DNA from: JAFLCA01 sp041907145
GTDB lineage: Bacteria; Bdellovibrionota_C; UBA2361; JAFLCA01
Length of the DNA stretch: 8,413 nucleotides
Assembly: GCA_041907145.1 (NCBI GenBank)
Contig: JAYRHW010000066.1
Span: 1-8,413 of the forward strand
Reading direction: 5' to 3'
Shown here: positions 1 to 6,402 of the stretch, piece after piece
Position numbering within the stretch: position 1 is the first letter of the stretch
Layout: each line of letters begins with the position of its first letter
Translations under genes and position numbers: made by a program
The notes under the pieces: model-generated
Seen by the model: the letters and a program-made list of their open reading frames with translations, nothing else
Told to the model about the DNA's origin: nothing
Database searches by the model: none

Positions 1-300
1 ACGGGATGTTTCTAGACCCCGAAGCAGTTCCTCAAGGGCCAATAGCCTTAGTTCTGGGCTGAGGTCTGAGCGCAAGGTAATGTTCTCAAGAGTGTCCTTG
101 GCCGTGAGAGCTGCACTGTTAAGCGGCGAGCTCCAGGAGATTGCTTGCCTATATTCAGCAATCGACTCTGCAAGTTGCCCGGATTCATAAAAGGATCGGG
201 CAAATTTTAAATGTACACTCGCTTCATACAAAGTGCGGAGATACATCGGGGCAATGATGAACAGAGGAAGGGCGATGCTAACGAGAACTCGCTTCGTCAT
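1..300 (-). CDS. Membrane-anchored protein with TPR-like segment, N-terminal part only
   Basis: This open frame starts with ATG at 300 and runs without a stop off the left edge, giving 100 residues. Residues 5-21 (VLVSIALPLFIIAPMYL) form one hydrophobic segment, so the protein is probably anchored in the inner membrane with the rest outside the cytoplasm. Residues 30-55 read like one TPR helix pair (KFARSFYESGQLAESIAEYR then QAISWSSP). The pattern YRxAxxWxxPxN, then alternating leucines, then a final SR, reminds me of a conserved membrane protein of delta-type Proteobacteria and Bdellovibrionota; that is memory, not a search. The start overlaps the stop of the upstream transferase gene as ATGA, and AAAGGAG lies 2 nt before the ATG, so translation is probably coupled. 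Function unknown. The partner genes suggest a role in the same glycosylation system, by inference only. Confidence 0.7.
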   Translation of the reverse strand, partial: MTKRVLVSIALPLFIIAPMYLRTLYEASVHLKFARSFYESGQLAESIAEYRQAISWSSPLNSAALTAKDTLENITLRSDLSPELRLLALEELLRGLETSR

Positions 301-1964
301 TGCTCCTTTAATTTTCCACCTACCGTAGCCATGTCTCGATTATAGAGGTCCCGGGAGTCAAGTTCTAGACGCAGTTTGGCTGCAGTTTCGGTGTCATTGC
401 GAGCCACTGCCAGGGCTAGAAGGCCAACCTTGGCTTCAAATGAGCGAGAGTCTATAGCCAGACAACGTTGAAACATAACGGTGGAATCATCAAGCTTACC
501 AAGATTGAGGTACAGCTTCCCAAGAGCCAAGAGACTATCCAGATGTTGGGCGTCTCGGTTCAACGCTTCATGGAACCAATGCTCCGCACCGGCGTTCATT
601 CCTTTCAATGCGAATACGGTGCCCAAACCATAGGCGGCATTGGCAAATTTTGGATAGATACTAAGGGCTTGACGAAAGTGCAGGTCGGCACCCTTTAGAT
701 CCCCCGCATTGCGCAGTACCACTGCATAGTTGGACTGAGTCTTAGCACTGCGATCTGAAACCGCAATTTGGTAGCTAAAGAGAGTTTGATTGTCCTTCCA
801 GATTGATGTCTGCTCTCTGCTGTAGCAAAAGCTCAATCCCAGGACCAGGGTAAGGACAGCCTGATACCGGGCAGGAGAAAGTAAATGCAGCGCGGCAGCA
901 GCGAAAAGGCCTAAAGCACCCATGCTAGGCATATAGGCAAGTCGCTCGCCGTAAATCGTTCCGATTGGAAAGAGTATGTTGCCGGTAACTACAAAGGAGG
1001 CGAGAAACCACAGCCCAAATAGCGAGACCGGTGATCGTCTTTTCCACGTACGGTAGATACTGAACAAAATAAGCGCGAAGGCAGCGATGGAGAACCAAGC
1101 CGCAAGACTGCCCCAAAACTGCTGAGGATCAATAGCGGCGTACGAATAATCAGCGCTCAGGGGATAGGGCCAGAGCGTCTGCAGAAAGTACTTCCCCAGG
1201 AGCGCGCAGGCGATTGAAATGCGATGGAGTACCGAGAACCCGGCGAGCGGGTTGTCCAGGGCAAGTGATTCTACGGACGCAATCTTGGGTAATGCAATTG
1301 CTACCATGCGCCAGGCGATATACGTCAAAAAAGTAGCGGCGAAGCCAAAATAGTAGAGGCGCATTTCAGAAAACGCACGGCGTGTCTGCCACGCTAGTAG
1401 GGGAAATAGGAGCAACAAACAAACGGCGCTCTCCTTGGAAAGCAAGCCTGCAAGAAAGCACAACGAAGCCAAGCTAACCTGCGACCACCGTGGCTCTCTT
1501 TGCCCTATGCGTAGTGCTGCCAACACAAAGAGAGCAGCAAGCAGCTCTGCTCTCCCCGTGACGTTTGCAACTGCTTCGACATGCAGTGGATGAACTGCGA
1601 ACAAGGCCGCGGTGGTGAATGCCAATATTCCTAGACTCAGCCGTCGCAAAAGCAGATAGAGGGATACGCTCACCGCGGCGTGCAGCAGCACGTCAATTCC
1701 GTGATAGAAGGCGGAGTGAAGGCCCACGAGCTGATAGGAAAGGAAGTAGCTTGCGAGCGTCAGGGGTCGATAGAGGTCGCCGGGATACTGAGGCCTTGTG
1801 AAAATTGCCTTGAGTGCCGAGGGATCGCGCAGCAGCGGATTATTGACGATGTTGATAAGGTCATCGAAGGCAAAGCCGTTTGACAGTGCCGGCAAAAAGG
1901 TTGCGGTAGCCAGGAGCGCAACAAGCAGGGCTGATGTATCGATGGAAATTCGGAGCCGCGGCAC
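297..1964 (-). CDS. TMTC-like GT-C family transmembrane glycosyltransferase with C-terminal TPR repeats
   Basis: 555 residues. The N-terminal ~380 residues are a multi-pass membrane domain and residues ~407-508 hold about three TPRs. Membrane-part motifs match the TMTC/DUF1736 family of protein O-mannosyltransferases: acidic pair D34-D35 in the first outer loop (FAFDDLINIVNN), YRPLT at 65-69, HPLHVEAVANVTGRAELL at 125-142, SKESAV at 176-181, PYPLSADYSY at 266-275 and GERLAYMPSMG at 339-349. Eukaryotic TMTC enzymes move mannose from dolichyl-phosphate-mannose to Ser/Thr; the bacterial sugar and acceptor are unknown. The TPRs follow the last helix and would bind acceptor proteins. The start is GTG directly after an in-frame TAA, so no earlier start exists, and no Shine-Dalgarno is visible. 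The gene lies 40 nt after a GT2 polyprenyl-phosphate sugar synthase and overlaps the next gene, indicating one operon. Family is fairly sure; substrate is inference. Confidence 0.85.
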   Translation of the reverse strand: MPRLRISIDTSALLVALLATATFLPALSNGFAFDDLINIVNNPLLRDPSALKAIFTRPQYPGDLYRPLTLASYFLSYQLVGLHSAFYHGIDVLLHAAVSVSLYLLLRRLSLGILAFTTAALFAVHPLHVEAVANVTGRAELLAALFVLAALRIGQREPRWSQVSLASLCFLAGLLSKESAVCLLLLFPLLAWQTRRAFSEMRLYYFGFAATFLTYIAWRMVAIALPKIASVESLALDNPLAGFSVLHRISIACALLGKYFLQTLWPYPLSADYSYAAIDPQQFWGSLAAWFSIAAFALILFSIYRTWKRRSPVSLFGLWFLASFVVTGNILFPIGTIYGERLAYMPSMGALGLFAAAALHLLSPARYQAVLTLVLGLSFCYSREQTSIWKDNQTLFSYQIAVSDRSAKTQSNYAVVLRNAGDLKGADLHFRQALSIYPKFANAAYGLGTVFALKGMNAGAEHWFHEALNRDAQHLDSLLALGKLYLNLGKLDDSTVMFQRCLAIDSRSFEAKVGLLALAVARNDTETAAKLRLELDSRDLYNRDMATVGGKLKEQ

Positions 1965-1969
1965 TTAGT

Positions 1970-1981
1970 CAGAGTACTCTG
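1970..1981. repeat. 12-bp perfect palindrome CAGAGTACTCTG
   Basis: A perfect 12-bp palindrome with no spacer sits in the 40-nt gap between the GT2 stop and the TMTC-like GTG start, 5 nt before that GTG on the minus strand. With no loop bases it would make a poor hairpin, so it is more likely a protein-binding site or chance. It occupies the place where a ribosome binding site would be expected, and none is seen there. Confidence 0.4.
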
Positions 1982-2004
1982 GGTGCATCGACCAAAGCCA
2001 GGCT

Positions 2005-2964
2005 CTAATTGATATCCTGCTTGGCAATCGTCTCATCGGGCGCAAGTTTGGCAAATTCGCTGTAGTCCTCGGCATCCTCGGCGCGAAACAGTTTGTCTCC
2101 GCGTTCCAGCCGCAAGGATGCGATTTGTTCGGCGATAAGTCCTAACGTGAAGATTATGACTGATGTAGTGACGAGCAAATGGGAGAAATTGGTGAATCTC
2201 CCGTAGGCCATAAAAGTCTGTGCGTAGCGAAATACACCCAGGAAGAAGAGAAATGAAGAAATCGGCAAAAATACCCGCAGTGGCGAGAACGACATGGCGA
2301 TCTTAAGAATGATCAGCAGAAACTCAAAGCCGTCGGAGAGTAATTTGATCTTGCTCTTTCCGACACGATAGCGAGTCTTGATCGGGATGTACTTTACGGA
2401 GCGTCCCGAGCGCAAAAACGCCAAAGTTGATGTTGTCGGATATGAGAAGGTATTGGGAAACATATCGCAGAATCTAATGGCGTCTTGATGGCGCATGGCG
2501 CGGAATCCGCTGGTGAGATCCTCGATCCTGAAGCTTGCCAGGAAGGATGCAAACTTATTGTAGATCATGTTGGCGATATCGCGGTGTAGATGAGTCTGAG
2601 AGCCGCGCTGCCGGGCTCCGACTACCATATGGTATTTCGGGATATGGGAAATGAGCCGCAGAATATCTTTAGGCTCATGCTGGCCGTCGCCATCAAGAAA
2701 AACGAGAACGCGACCACGAGCGGAGCGAATTCCGGTTTTTACCGAGGCCCCGTTTCCAATATTGTACGGATGAGAAATGACTCTCGCTCCAGCCGCAGCT
2801 GCGACTCGGGCAGTGGCGTCGGTGCTTCCATCGTTGACCACGATCAGCTCATAGGAAGGCAGCTCCATTTCCTGAATCGCCATCACAGTGTCGCCGATCG
2901 CGCCTTCCTCGTTGAAGGCCGGGATGATGATGCTCAGTAGGGGAGAGGAATGCTGGTCGGTCAT
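2005..2964 (-). CDS. GT2 family polyprenyl-phosphate sugar synthase (dolichyl-phosphate mannosyltransferase / GtrB-like) with two C-terminal membrane helices
   Basis: 319 residues. It has a complete N-terminal GT-A domain: PAFNEE at 15-20, NDGSTD at 44-49, the metal-binding DGDGQHEP at 91-98, VGARQRG at 115-121, and the DPM-type signature DLTSGFRAMR at 149-158 followed by YRVGKSKIK at 199-207. Two hydrophobic stretches at about 230-247 and 262-279 form a membrane hairpin as in GtrB/ArnC-type enzymes, and a charged cytoplasmic tail closes the protein. The family transfers a hexose (mannose or glucose) from a nucleotide sugar to polyprenyl phosphate on the cytoplasmic face. The next gene is a TMTC-like transferase, which in eukaryotes uses exactly such a lipid-linked donor, so this gene most likely makes that donor. 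ATG at 2964 gives a full N-terminus; only a weak purine stretch precedes it. Which sugar is used cannot be read from the sequence. Confidence 0.9.
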   Translation of the reverse strand: MTDQHSSPLLSIIIPAFNEEGAIGDTVMAIQEMELPSYELIVVNDGSTDATARVAAAAGARVISHPYNIGNGASVKTGIRSARGRVLVFLDGDGQHEPKDILRLISHIPKYHMVVGARQRGSQTHLHRDIANMIYNKFASFLASFRIEDLTSGFRAMRHQDAIRFCDMFPNTFSYPTTSTLAFLRSGRSVKYIPIKTRYRVGKSKIKLLSDGFEFLLIILKIAMSFSPLRVFLPISSFLFFLGVFRYAQTFMAYGRFTNFSHLLVTTSVIIFTLGLIAEQIASLRLERGDKLFRAEDAEDYSEFAKLAPDETIAKQDIN

Positions 2965-3023
2965 AATGTACGCTACCGCATCTGACAGAAAATAGGCCGG
3001 CCAGTTTAAACTACGCTTTTCAT

Positions 3024-3081
3024 CACGGAGACCACGAAGCGTGACCGAAGCTAGACGTTTGCGGTCTTAGTGGTCTTTGTG
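3024..3081. repeat. Long imperfect inverted repeat (REP-like hairpin)
   Basis: The left arm CACGGAGACCACGAAG (3024-3039) pairs with the right arm CTTAGTGGTCTTTGTG (3066-3081). Of 16 positions, 13 are Watson-Crick pairs, two are G-U and one is a mismatch. An inner helix ACCG (3044-3047) with CGGT (3062-3065) continues the stem after a 4-nt bulge. No T-run follows on either strand, so it is not a standard terminator. CACGAAG/CACAGAG-type repeats between genes are, from memory, common dispersed elements in many bacteria. It would lie in the 5' leader of the GT2 operon if transcription starts in the AT-rich tract. Confidence 0.6.
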
Positions 3082-3221
3082 CCGAGTTCAAGCCTCCACT
3101 CGCCAGACTTTGATATAGAAATAGGATGCCGCCCAGTTCGAGCGGGTAGCGACTAATCCGAAGGCTATAACTATCTAATTTAACTATACAATTATCTCCT
3201 AGAATGATTGATGTTGCAGCC

Positions 3222-3250
3222 GTGACGGAGCGCCCAACTGGCCTTATGCT
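3222..3250 (+). promoter_or_regulatory. Candidate sigma70-type promoter for the GT4 gene
   Basis: GTGACG (3222-3227) matches four of six bases of the -35 consensus, and TATGCT (3245-3250) matches four of six of the -10. The spacer is the ideal 17 nt. Transcription would start near 3257, leaving a short leader before the TTG at 3275. Both boxes are weak, so this is only a candidate. Confidence 0.28.
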
Positions 3251-3274
3251 TAAAGAGGCAAATTTGAGCAGCTC

Positions 3275-4441
3275 TTGGAACAAAAACGAAAAATCTACTG
3301 TGTCTACTACACGCATAAGCCAGGAGGCTTTTGTAAGCGGCTCTACCGGCTGTTAAATGCTCTTAGCGCCCAAGGACATGCGGTTACCTACTTCACTCTC
3401 GACCGGCCGCCAGCCTCGTTGTCGAGCGCGGTACAGGTAAAACTCATTCCGTTTCTAACCACGAGACGCAACGGCCTGCTTTTTTGGTCCCTGTTTACCG
3501 TTTGGTGTCCTGTTTATTTGCTTGCCCAGCTGCTATTTCGAGCTCCCGATAGAATATGCGTCTTTGGCGCCTATTATGCCGGCATGTTTCGCCTGGGCAG
3601 ACTGTTTGTTCGGCGTCCGCTGGTGCTCTTTCTGCGATCACTCGTTTTTCGCATCGATGAAATTAATGACAAGCCGCAGTCTTTGCGTAGCATTTCAAAT
3701 ATTGTCGACTATGCCGGCATTCGCTCGGCAAGCCGCGTCGTTTGCATGACTAAAGCTATGCGAGATGAAATCGAGGCATTTTTTGGCCTCAAATTGCAGG
3801 ATGCTCCTTTGCTTCCCAATGATATCCCTGAGTCGCGAAAGAATCGGGAAAAGGCAGAGGAAGCATCCTTAGATGTTTTTGAAGCCTTGCATTCGGAACT
3901 TGCTCAGGAACGAATGATCTTATTGACCTCTGGAGTGATCGATAGGCGAAAGAATATCGATTATTTGTTGGAGGTTTTTTCTCTGCTCAAGATTCGCGGT
4001 CTTGGTGACAATATTCTTCTCCTTGTTGCTGGTGATGGCCCCCTGCTGGCTCAATACCGCGCGGAGGCTAGTGCTCGCGAGCTTTCGAACGTGCGCTTTT
4101 TAGGTTGGTGCGACACGCTCGAACCGCTTTATCCCTTCGTTGATCTCGTGGTGCACCCAGCACTGCATGAAGGGATTCCCAATTCAGTGCTCGAAGCTTT
4201 GGCCGCCGGGCTGCCGATTCTTTGCTCCGATACCGAAGAAATGCGCGAGGTGTTTTCCGATCCCGAGTTGCTCTTTGATCCGCGCAATCCTGAGGCCCTC
4301 GCTACCAGGTTAGGCCAGGTTTTGGACAGCCCCGAGAAGGCCCTTTCGTTCCTGTCTAAAAAGAGCCAAGAAGCCTCAAAAAGCCTTCAATTTGACTGGG
4401 ATAGCCGCGCGGTGAGCCTTGTTTTGGCACCGTTTGAATAG
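3275..4441 (+). CDS. GT4 family glycosyltransferase (GT-B fold)
   Basis: 388 residues with the two Rossmann-like halves of a GT-B retaining glycosyltransferase. The N-half begins IYCVYYTHKPGGFCKRLYRL (7-26), the usual first strand and glycine loop. The C-half carries the GT4 donor-site motifs: SGVIDRRKNIDYLLEVF (219-235), GDGP (253-256), FLGW (275-278) and the E-x7-E motif E299...E307 within HEGIPNSVLEAL. The enzyme would transfer a sugar from a nucleotide donor onto a lipid-linked or surface glycan; donor and acceptor are unknown. The start is TTG: an in-frame TAA at 3251 and the lack of ATG or GTG before the first strand leave TTG at 3275 as the best choice, with only a weak GAG 6 nt upstream. 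It is transcribed away from the GT2/TMTC-like operon, so the three may serve one glycan pathway, but this is not shown. Confidence 0.88.
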   Translation: MEQKRKIYCVYYTHKPGGFCKRLYRLLNALSAQGHAVTYFTLDRPPASLSSAVQVKLIPFLTTRRNGLLFWSLFTVWCPVYLLAQLLFRAPDRICVFGAYYAGMFRLGRLFVRRPLVLFLRSLVFRIDEINDKPQSLRSISNIVDYAGIRSASRVVCMTKAMRDEIEAFFGLKLQDAPLLPNDIPESRKNREKAEEASLDVFEALHSELAQERMILLTSGVIDRRKNIDYLLEVFSLLKIRGLGDNILLLVAGDGPLLAQYRAEASARELSNVRFLGWCDTLEPLYPFVDLVVHPALHEGIPNSVLEALAAGLPILCSDTEEMREVFSDPELLFDPRNPEALATRLGQVLDSPEKALSFLSKKSQEASKSLQFDWDSRAVSLVLAPFE

Positions 4442-4463
4442 CACCGCCCATTACTTCTATAGT
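4434..4463 (+). promoter_or_regulatory. Candidate sigma70-type promoter for the 548-residue toxin-fusion gene
   Basis: TTGAAT (4434-4439, four of six bases) and TATAGT (4458-4463, five of six) are separated by 18 nt. The -35 box overlaps the last codons of the GT4 gene and the start point would be near 4470, about 28 nt before the GTG start. This suggests the fusion gene can be expressed independently of the GT4 gene. Confidence 0.42.
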
Positions 4464-4486
4464 ATCGAGAGTCATTTCTACTACCT

Positions 4487-4491
4487 GGTGA
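4487..4491 (+). promoter_or_regulatory. Ribosome binding site GGTGA supporting the GTG start at 4498
   Basis: GGTGA matches the 3' half of the full AGGAGGTGA Shine-Dalgarno and lies 6 nt before GTG 4498. The next in-frame ATG (4633, residue 46) has no such site, which is why the longer form with the proline-rich N-terminus is preferred. Confidence 0.5.
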
Positions 4492-4497
4492 AGTTAA

Positions 4498-6144
4498 GTG
4501 GGTATAGGAGCTTCCCCTCAAGACCAGCCGCGCGAGGACGCGCCCGCGTTGCCGCAGGGCGAGTGGTCTGTCCCAAGACCAGGAGTCGAGGTGCCGCCTC
4601 TGCCGCCGGGCCCGCGCGGGTTTTTCCACCGCATGAAGGAGCTAGGAGAACAATTTCGAGCTTCCGGTAAGGTCTCGGCCTTCGGCGTTGACGGAGCGCT
4701 TCTCACGGAAGTGCTGAAGTATCAGGCTGCAACCGGGACCTGGTGGTCAGTCGAAACCTCACAAGAAAATCTTGCTCGCAATCGCGACGTGGTTCTTCCG
4801 CTGATCGATGCTGCATTTAGTGGTGACAGGGCTGCTCGTGCTCTATACGAGCAGGAGCGCCTCTTTCATTTGAGACATCTGCCCGAGTGGGGGCAGGAGT
4901 TGGTCGAGGATTTTATCAAAGCGCGTGTAGCCTCCTTCCGGTATGGCCAAAAGATCCCCGAATACCTGGGTGCTTTTAGGAAGGAAATTCCAAGCCTCAG
5001 ACTGAGCTATGATCCACAGGGCGTGCCGGCAGCGCTTGGCCTTACCTTTGTTAGTTCCTACGCAACTGTAGACTCTTTTCTCAATCAATCCAGTGCCGCA
5101 GCATATGATGGTCCGATCGGTCTGACGGTGGGTATCTCAGGAGGACGTAGAACGCTGATCCCCGTTGAGCTCTACTCGCCGATTAGTCCCAGCGGCATCG
5201 GCAAGCATGCGCGGCAGACAATGAGCGAAGCTGCGGCTTTGATGCTTAAAGTTTTAGTGCTGGAGGATTATCTCGCTTCAATTCGCGTGGAGTTGCCGGA
5301 TTCGGCCAAATTCAGACTCTTTCGCTCAACGCAAAGAGCCTGGGAATTGGGCGATAAGCCGGCCATTCGAGTCCTGCCGGAGCTCAAAGCCGAGCTCGAT
5401 GCCCGCGAGCCTTCAATCCCGGCTGCCCAGAAGGAGGCTCTGCTCGAGCGCTTTATGTTTACTCCGCAAGCGCTTCAAGATCTGCGTAGGTTTCTAGATG
5501 GGCCCAAGCCGGCAGCCGCGGCTGGCGAATCCTCAATTTTATCTGAGCGGGCTCCGGTTGTTGATATCTACAGGCTGAATTTTATCAATGGTGTTATGGC
5601 GGCGCTGCTGCGTGAACATCCGACACTCGAAGAACCGCGAGAGGTGGCGCGTAGATTCTTTAGCCTGCATCGGCGCGGCGCCTCGAGCTACATGCAGATC
5701 GTGCACGAGATTGGCAAAGGCGGGGACCCGTTTGAGCTTTTGGGAACGATATATACTAGAGAATTAAAGCGCGAACGCGGGGAAGCTCCCAAGCCCCGGC
5801 AGCGCATTCTTGAGTCGGTAGAGTCCAAAGAAGAGCTGTTGCGAAGGCTAGTAGTGGTCCAGCGCGCGCGCATTTTTGAAAAATGGCTCAATTCATTAAG
5901 CGATGAGTTTCAGGCCAAGGTGCGGGGAAGACTTGTGCGAATGGAGCTTAATAACTTCGGTGATTGGGGGCCTATCGGCACTAACTTGCGGGAATTGAGG
6001 ATAGACGCTGGGCCGGGGCTAAGAATCTACTTTGCCCGCCTCTCAGATTGCGAAGTGCTGCTGTTATGCGGCGGCACCAAGGACAGCCAATCCAAAGATA
6101 TTTTACGCGCGCATCGATTGGCGCATGCGATTGGGTTGGAGTAG
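4498..6144 (+). CDS. Large protein of unknown function with a C-terminal RelE/ParE-superfamily (HigB / addiction-module-killer type) toxin domain
   Basis: 548 residues. Residues ~456-548 are a whole toxin of the phage Gp49-like/HigB group (TIGR02683-like): the first helices ARIFEKWLNSLSDEFQAKV, then NNFGDWGPIG (485-494), LRELRID (497-503), GPGLRIYFARL (505-515), and VLLLCGGTKDSQSKDI (520-535) with the family-typical R509, K528, Q531 and D534. Relatives are ~95-110 residues, free-standing, and cleave mRNA on ribosomes. Residues 1-45 are proline-rich with no signal peptide. Residues 46-335 look mostly helical and globular and match nothing I know. Residues ~334-352 are an Ala/Pro/Ser linker, and 353-450 form a further charged helical part. 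I see no HTH antitoxin motif, membrane helix or nuclease motif in the N-terminal part. The frame is continuous, with no sign of a frameshift joining two genes. It follows the GT4 gene by 56 nt and has its own candidate promoter. The toxin domain is fairly sure; its activity in this context is unknown. Confidence 0.85.
   Translation: MGIGASPQDQPREDAPALPQGEWSVPRPGVEVPPLPPGPRGFFHRMKELGEQFRASGKVSAFGVDGALLTEVLKYQAATGTWWSVETSQENLARNRDVVLPLIDAAFSGDRAARALYEQERLFHLRHLPEWGQELVEDFIKARVASFRYGQKIPEYLGAFRKEIPSLRLSYDPQGVPAALGLTFVSSYATVDSFLNQSSAAAYDGPIGLTVGISGGRRTLIPVELYSPISPSGIGKHARQTMSEAAALMLKVLVLEDYLASIRVELPDSAKFRLFRSTQRAWELGDKPAIRVLPELKAELDAREPSIPAAQKEALLERFMFTPQALQDLRRFLDGPKPAAAAGESSILSERAPVVDIYRLNFINGVMAALLREHPTLEEPREVARRFFSLHRRGASSYMQIVHEIGKGGDPFELLGTIYTRELKRERGEAPKPRQRILESVESKEELLRRLVVVQRARIFEKWLNSLSDEFQAKVRGRLVRMELNNFGDWGPIGTNLRELRIDAGPGLRIYFARLSDCEVLLLCGGTKDSQSKDILRAHRLAHAIGLE
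5843..5856 (+). promoter_or_regulatory. Possible internal ribosome binding site and GTG start for a free-standing toxin
   Basis: GAAGG (5843-5847) lies 6 nt before the in-frame GTG of V453 (5854-5856), immediately before the toxin domain. Starting there gives a 96-residue protein, the normal length of free HigB-type toxins. Sites like this also arise by chance in coding sequence, so the value lies in its exact position. Confidence 0.3.
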
Positions 6145-6147
6145 GCA

Positions 6148-6384
6148 TTAGGGAAGTATATCAGGCTCCTCGGCGCAGGGCGACTCACCCAAACCTCTAA
6201 TCACCAAGGAAGCATTGCAAAATTGCTTCTTAGCTTTCTCGCCAACGTTCATCAGTGGGCCGATACAAAGTACGGCGATAATTGACAGCAGTAGCGCGCA
6301 TTCAATGAGCGAGGCTCCGTGTTGCGGATTTAGGCGGGCATTTAATTCCCCGTTCTCTAAGAACATCAGACGATCAGTTCTCAT
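6148..6384 (-). CDS. Type IVb (Flp/Tad-like) pilin-like protein
   Basis: 78 residues. A 23-residue hydrophilic leader ends in glycine (QHG), followed by ASLIECALLLSIIAVLCIGP. Cutting after G23 would leave Ala at +1 and Glu28 at +5, then a ~18-residue hydrophobic helix, which is the signature of class III signal peptides read by prepilin peptidase. Flp pilins have similar short mature forms (~55 residues here). Unlike typical Flp, it carries four cysteines (C29, C40, C56, C70), two of them in the helix. It begins 18 nt after the dockerin-tailed gene, so the two are probably cotranscribed. No Tad/Cpa assembly genes are in view, so it could be a minor pseudopilin or a membrane protein with the same motif. 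A second ATG at residue 7 is possible; neither start has a good ribosome binding site. Confidence 0.65.
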   Translation of the reverse strand: MRTDRLMFLENGELNARLNPQHGASLIECALLLSIIAVLCIGPLMNVGEKAKKQFCNASLVIRGLGESPCAEEPDILP

Positions 6385-6402
6385 CTACGACTCTAGCCGG
6401 TG

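Larger units (their letters stand above)
2965..3274. other. Divergent intergenic region between the GT2 operon and the GT4 gene
   Basis: I find no convincing gene in these 310 nt. It holds a long imperfect hairpin (3024-3081) and an AT-rich tract (about 3160-3210). A weak minus-strand promoter candidate is TTGTAT (3186-3191) and TATAGC (3164-3169) with a 16-nt spacer. A plus-strand candidate, listed separately, lies at 3222-3250. A minus-strand open frame across 3023-3316 is judged spurious: its translation has no recognisable domain and it would run through the hairpin and into the GT4 gene. Confidence 0.6.

Noticed and set aside
2590..2940. 116-residue plus-strand frame opposite the GT2 gene
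   Set aside because: It is antisense to a gene with all GT2 motifs intact, and its translation shows no domain.
3186..3191. TTGTAT/TATAGC as a firm promoter for the GT2 operon
   Set aside because: Only three of six -35 and four of six -10 bases match, in an AT-rich tract where such pairs occur by chance. It is mentioned only inside the intergenic entry.
3023..3316. 97-residue minus-strand open frame across the divergent intergenic region
   Set aside because: It runs through the long hairpin and overlaps the GT4 start, has no recognisable domain, and is low-complexity Ser/Leu/Arg-rich in a way typical of chance frames.
4419..4670. Plus-strand 83-residue frame spanning the GT4 end and the fusion-gene start
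   Set aside because: It is out of frame with both neighbours, and its Arg/Ala-rich translation is what a shifted reading of GC-rich coding sequence gives. The GGTGA-GTG start at 4498 explains the region better.
4498..6144. Idea that the toxin fusion is two genes joined by a sequencing frameshift
   Set aside because: The frame stays open throughout with similar codon use, and no abrupt switch of coding frame is visible near 5800-5860.
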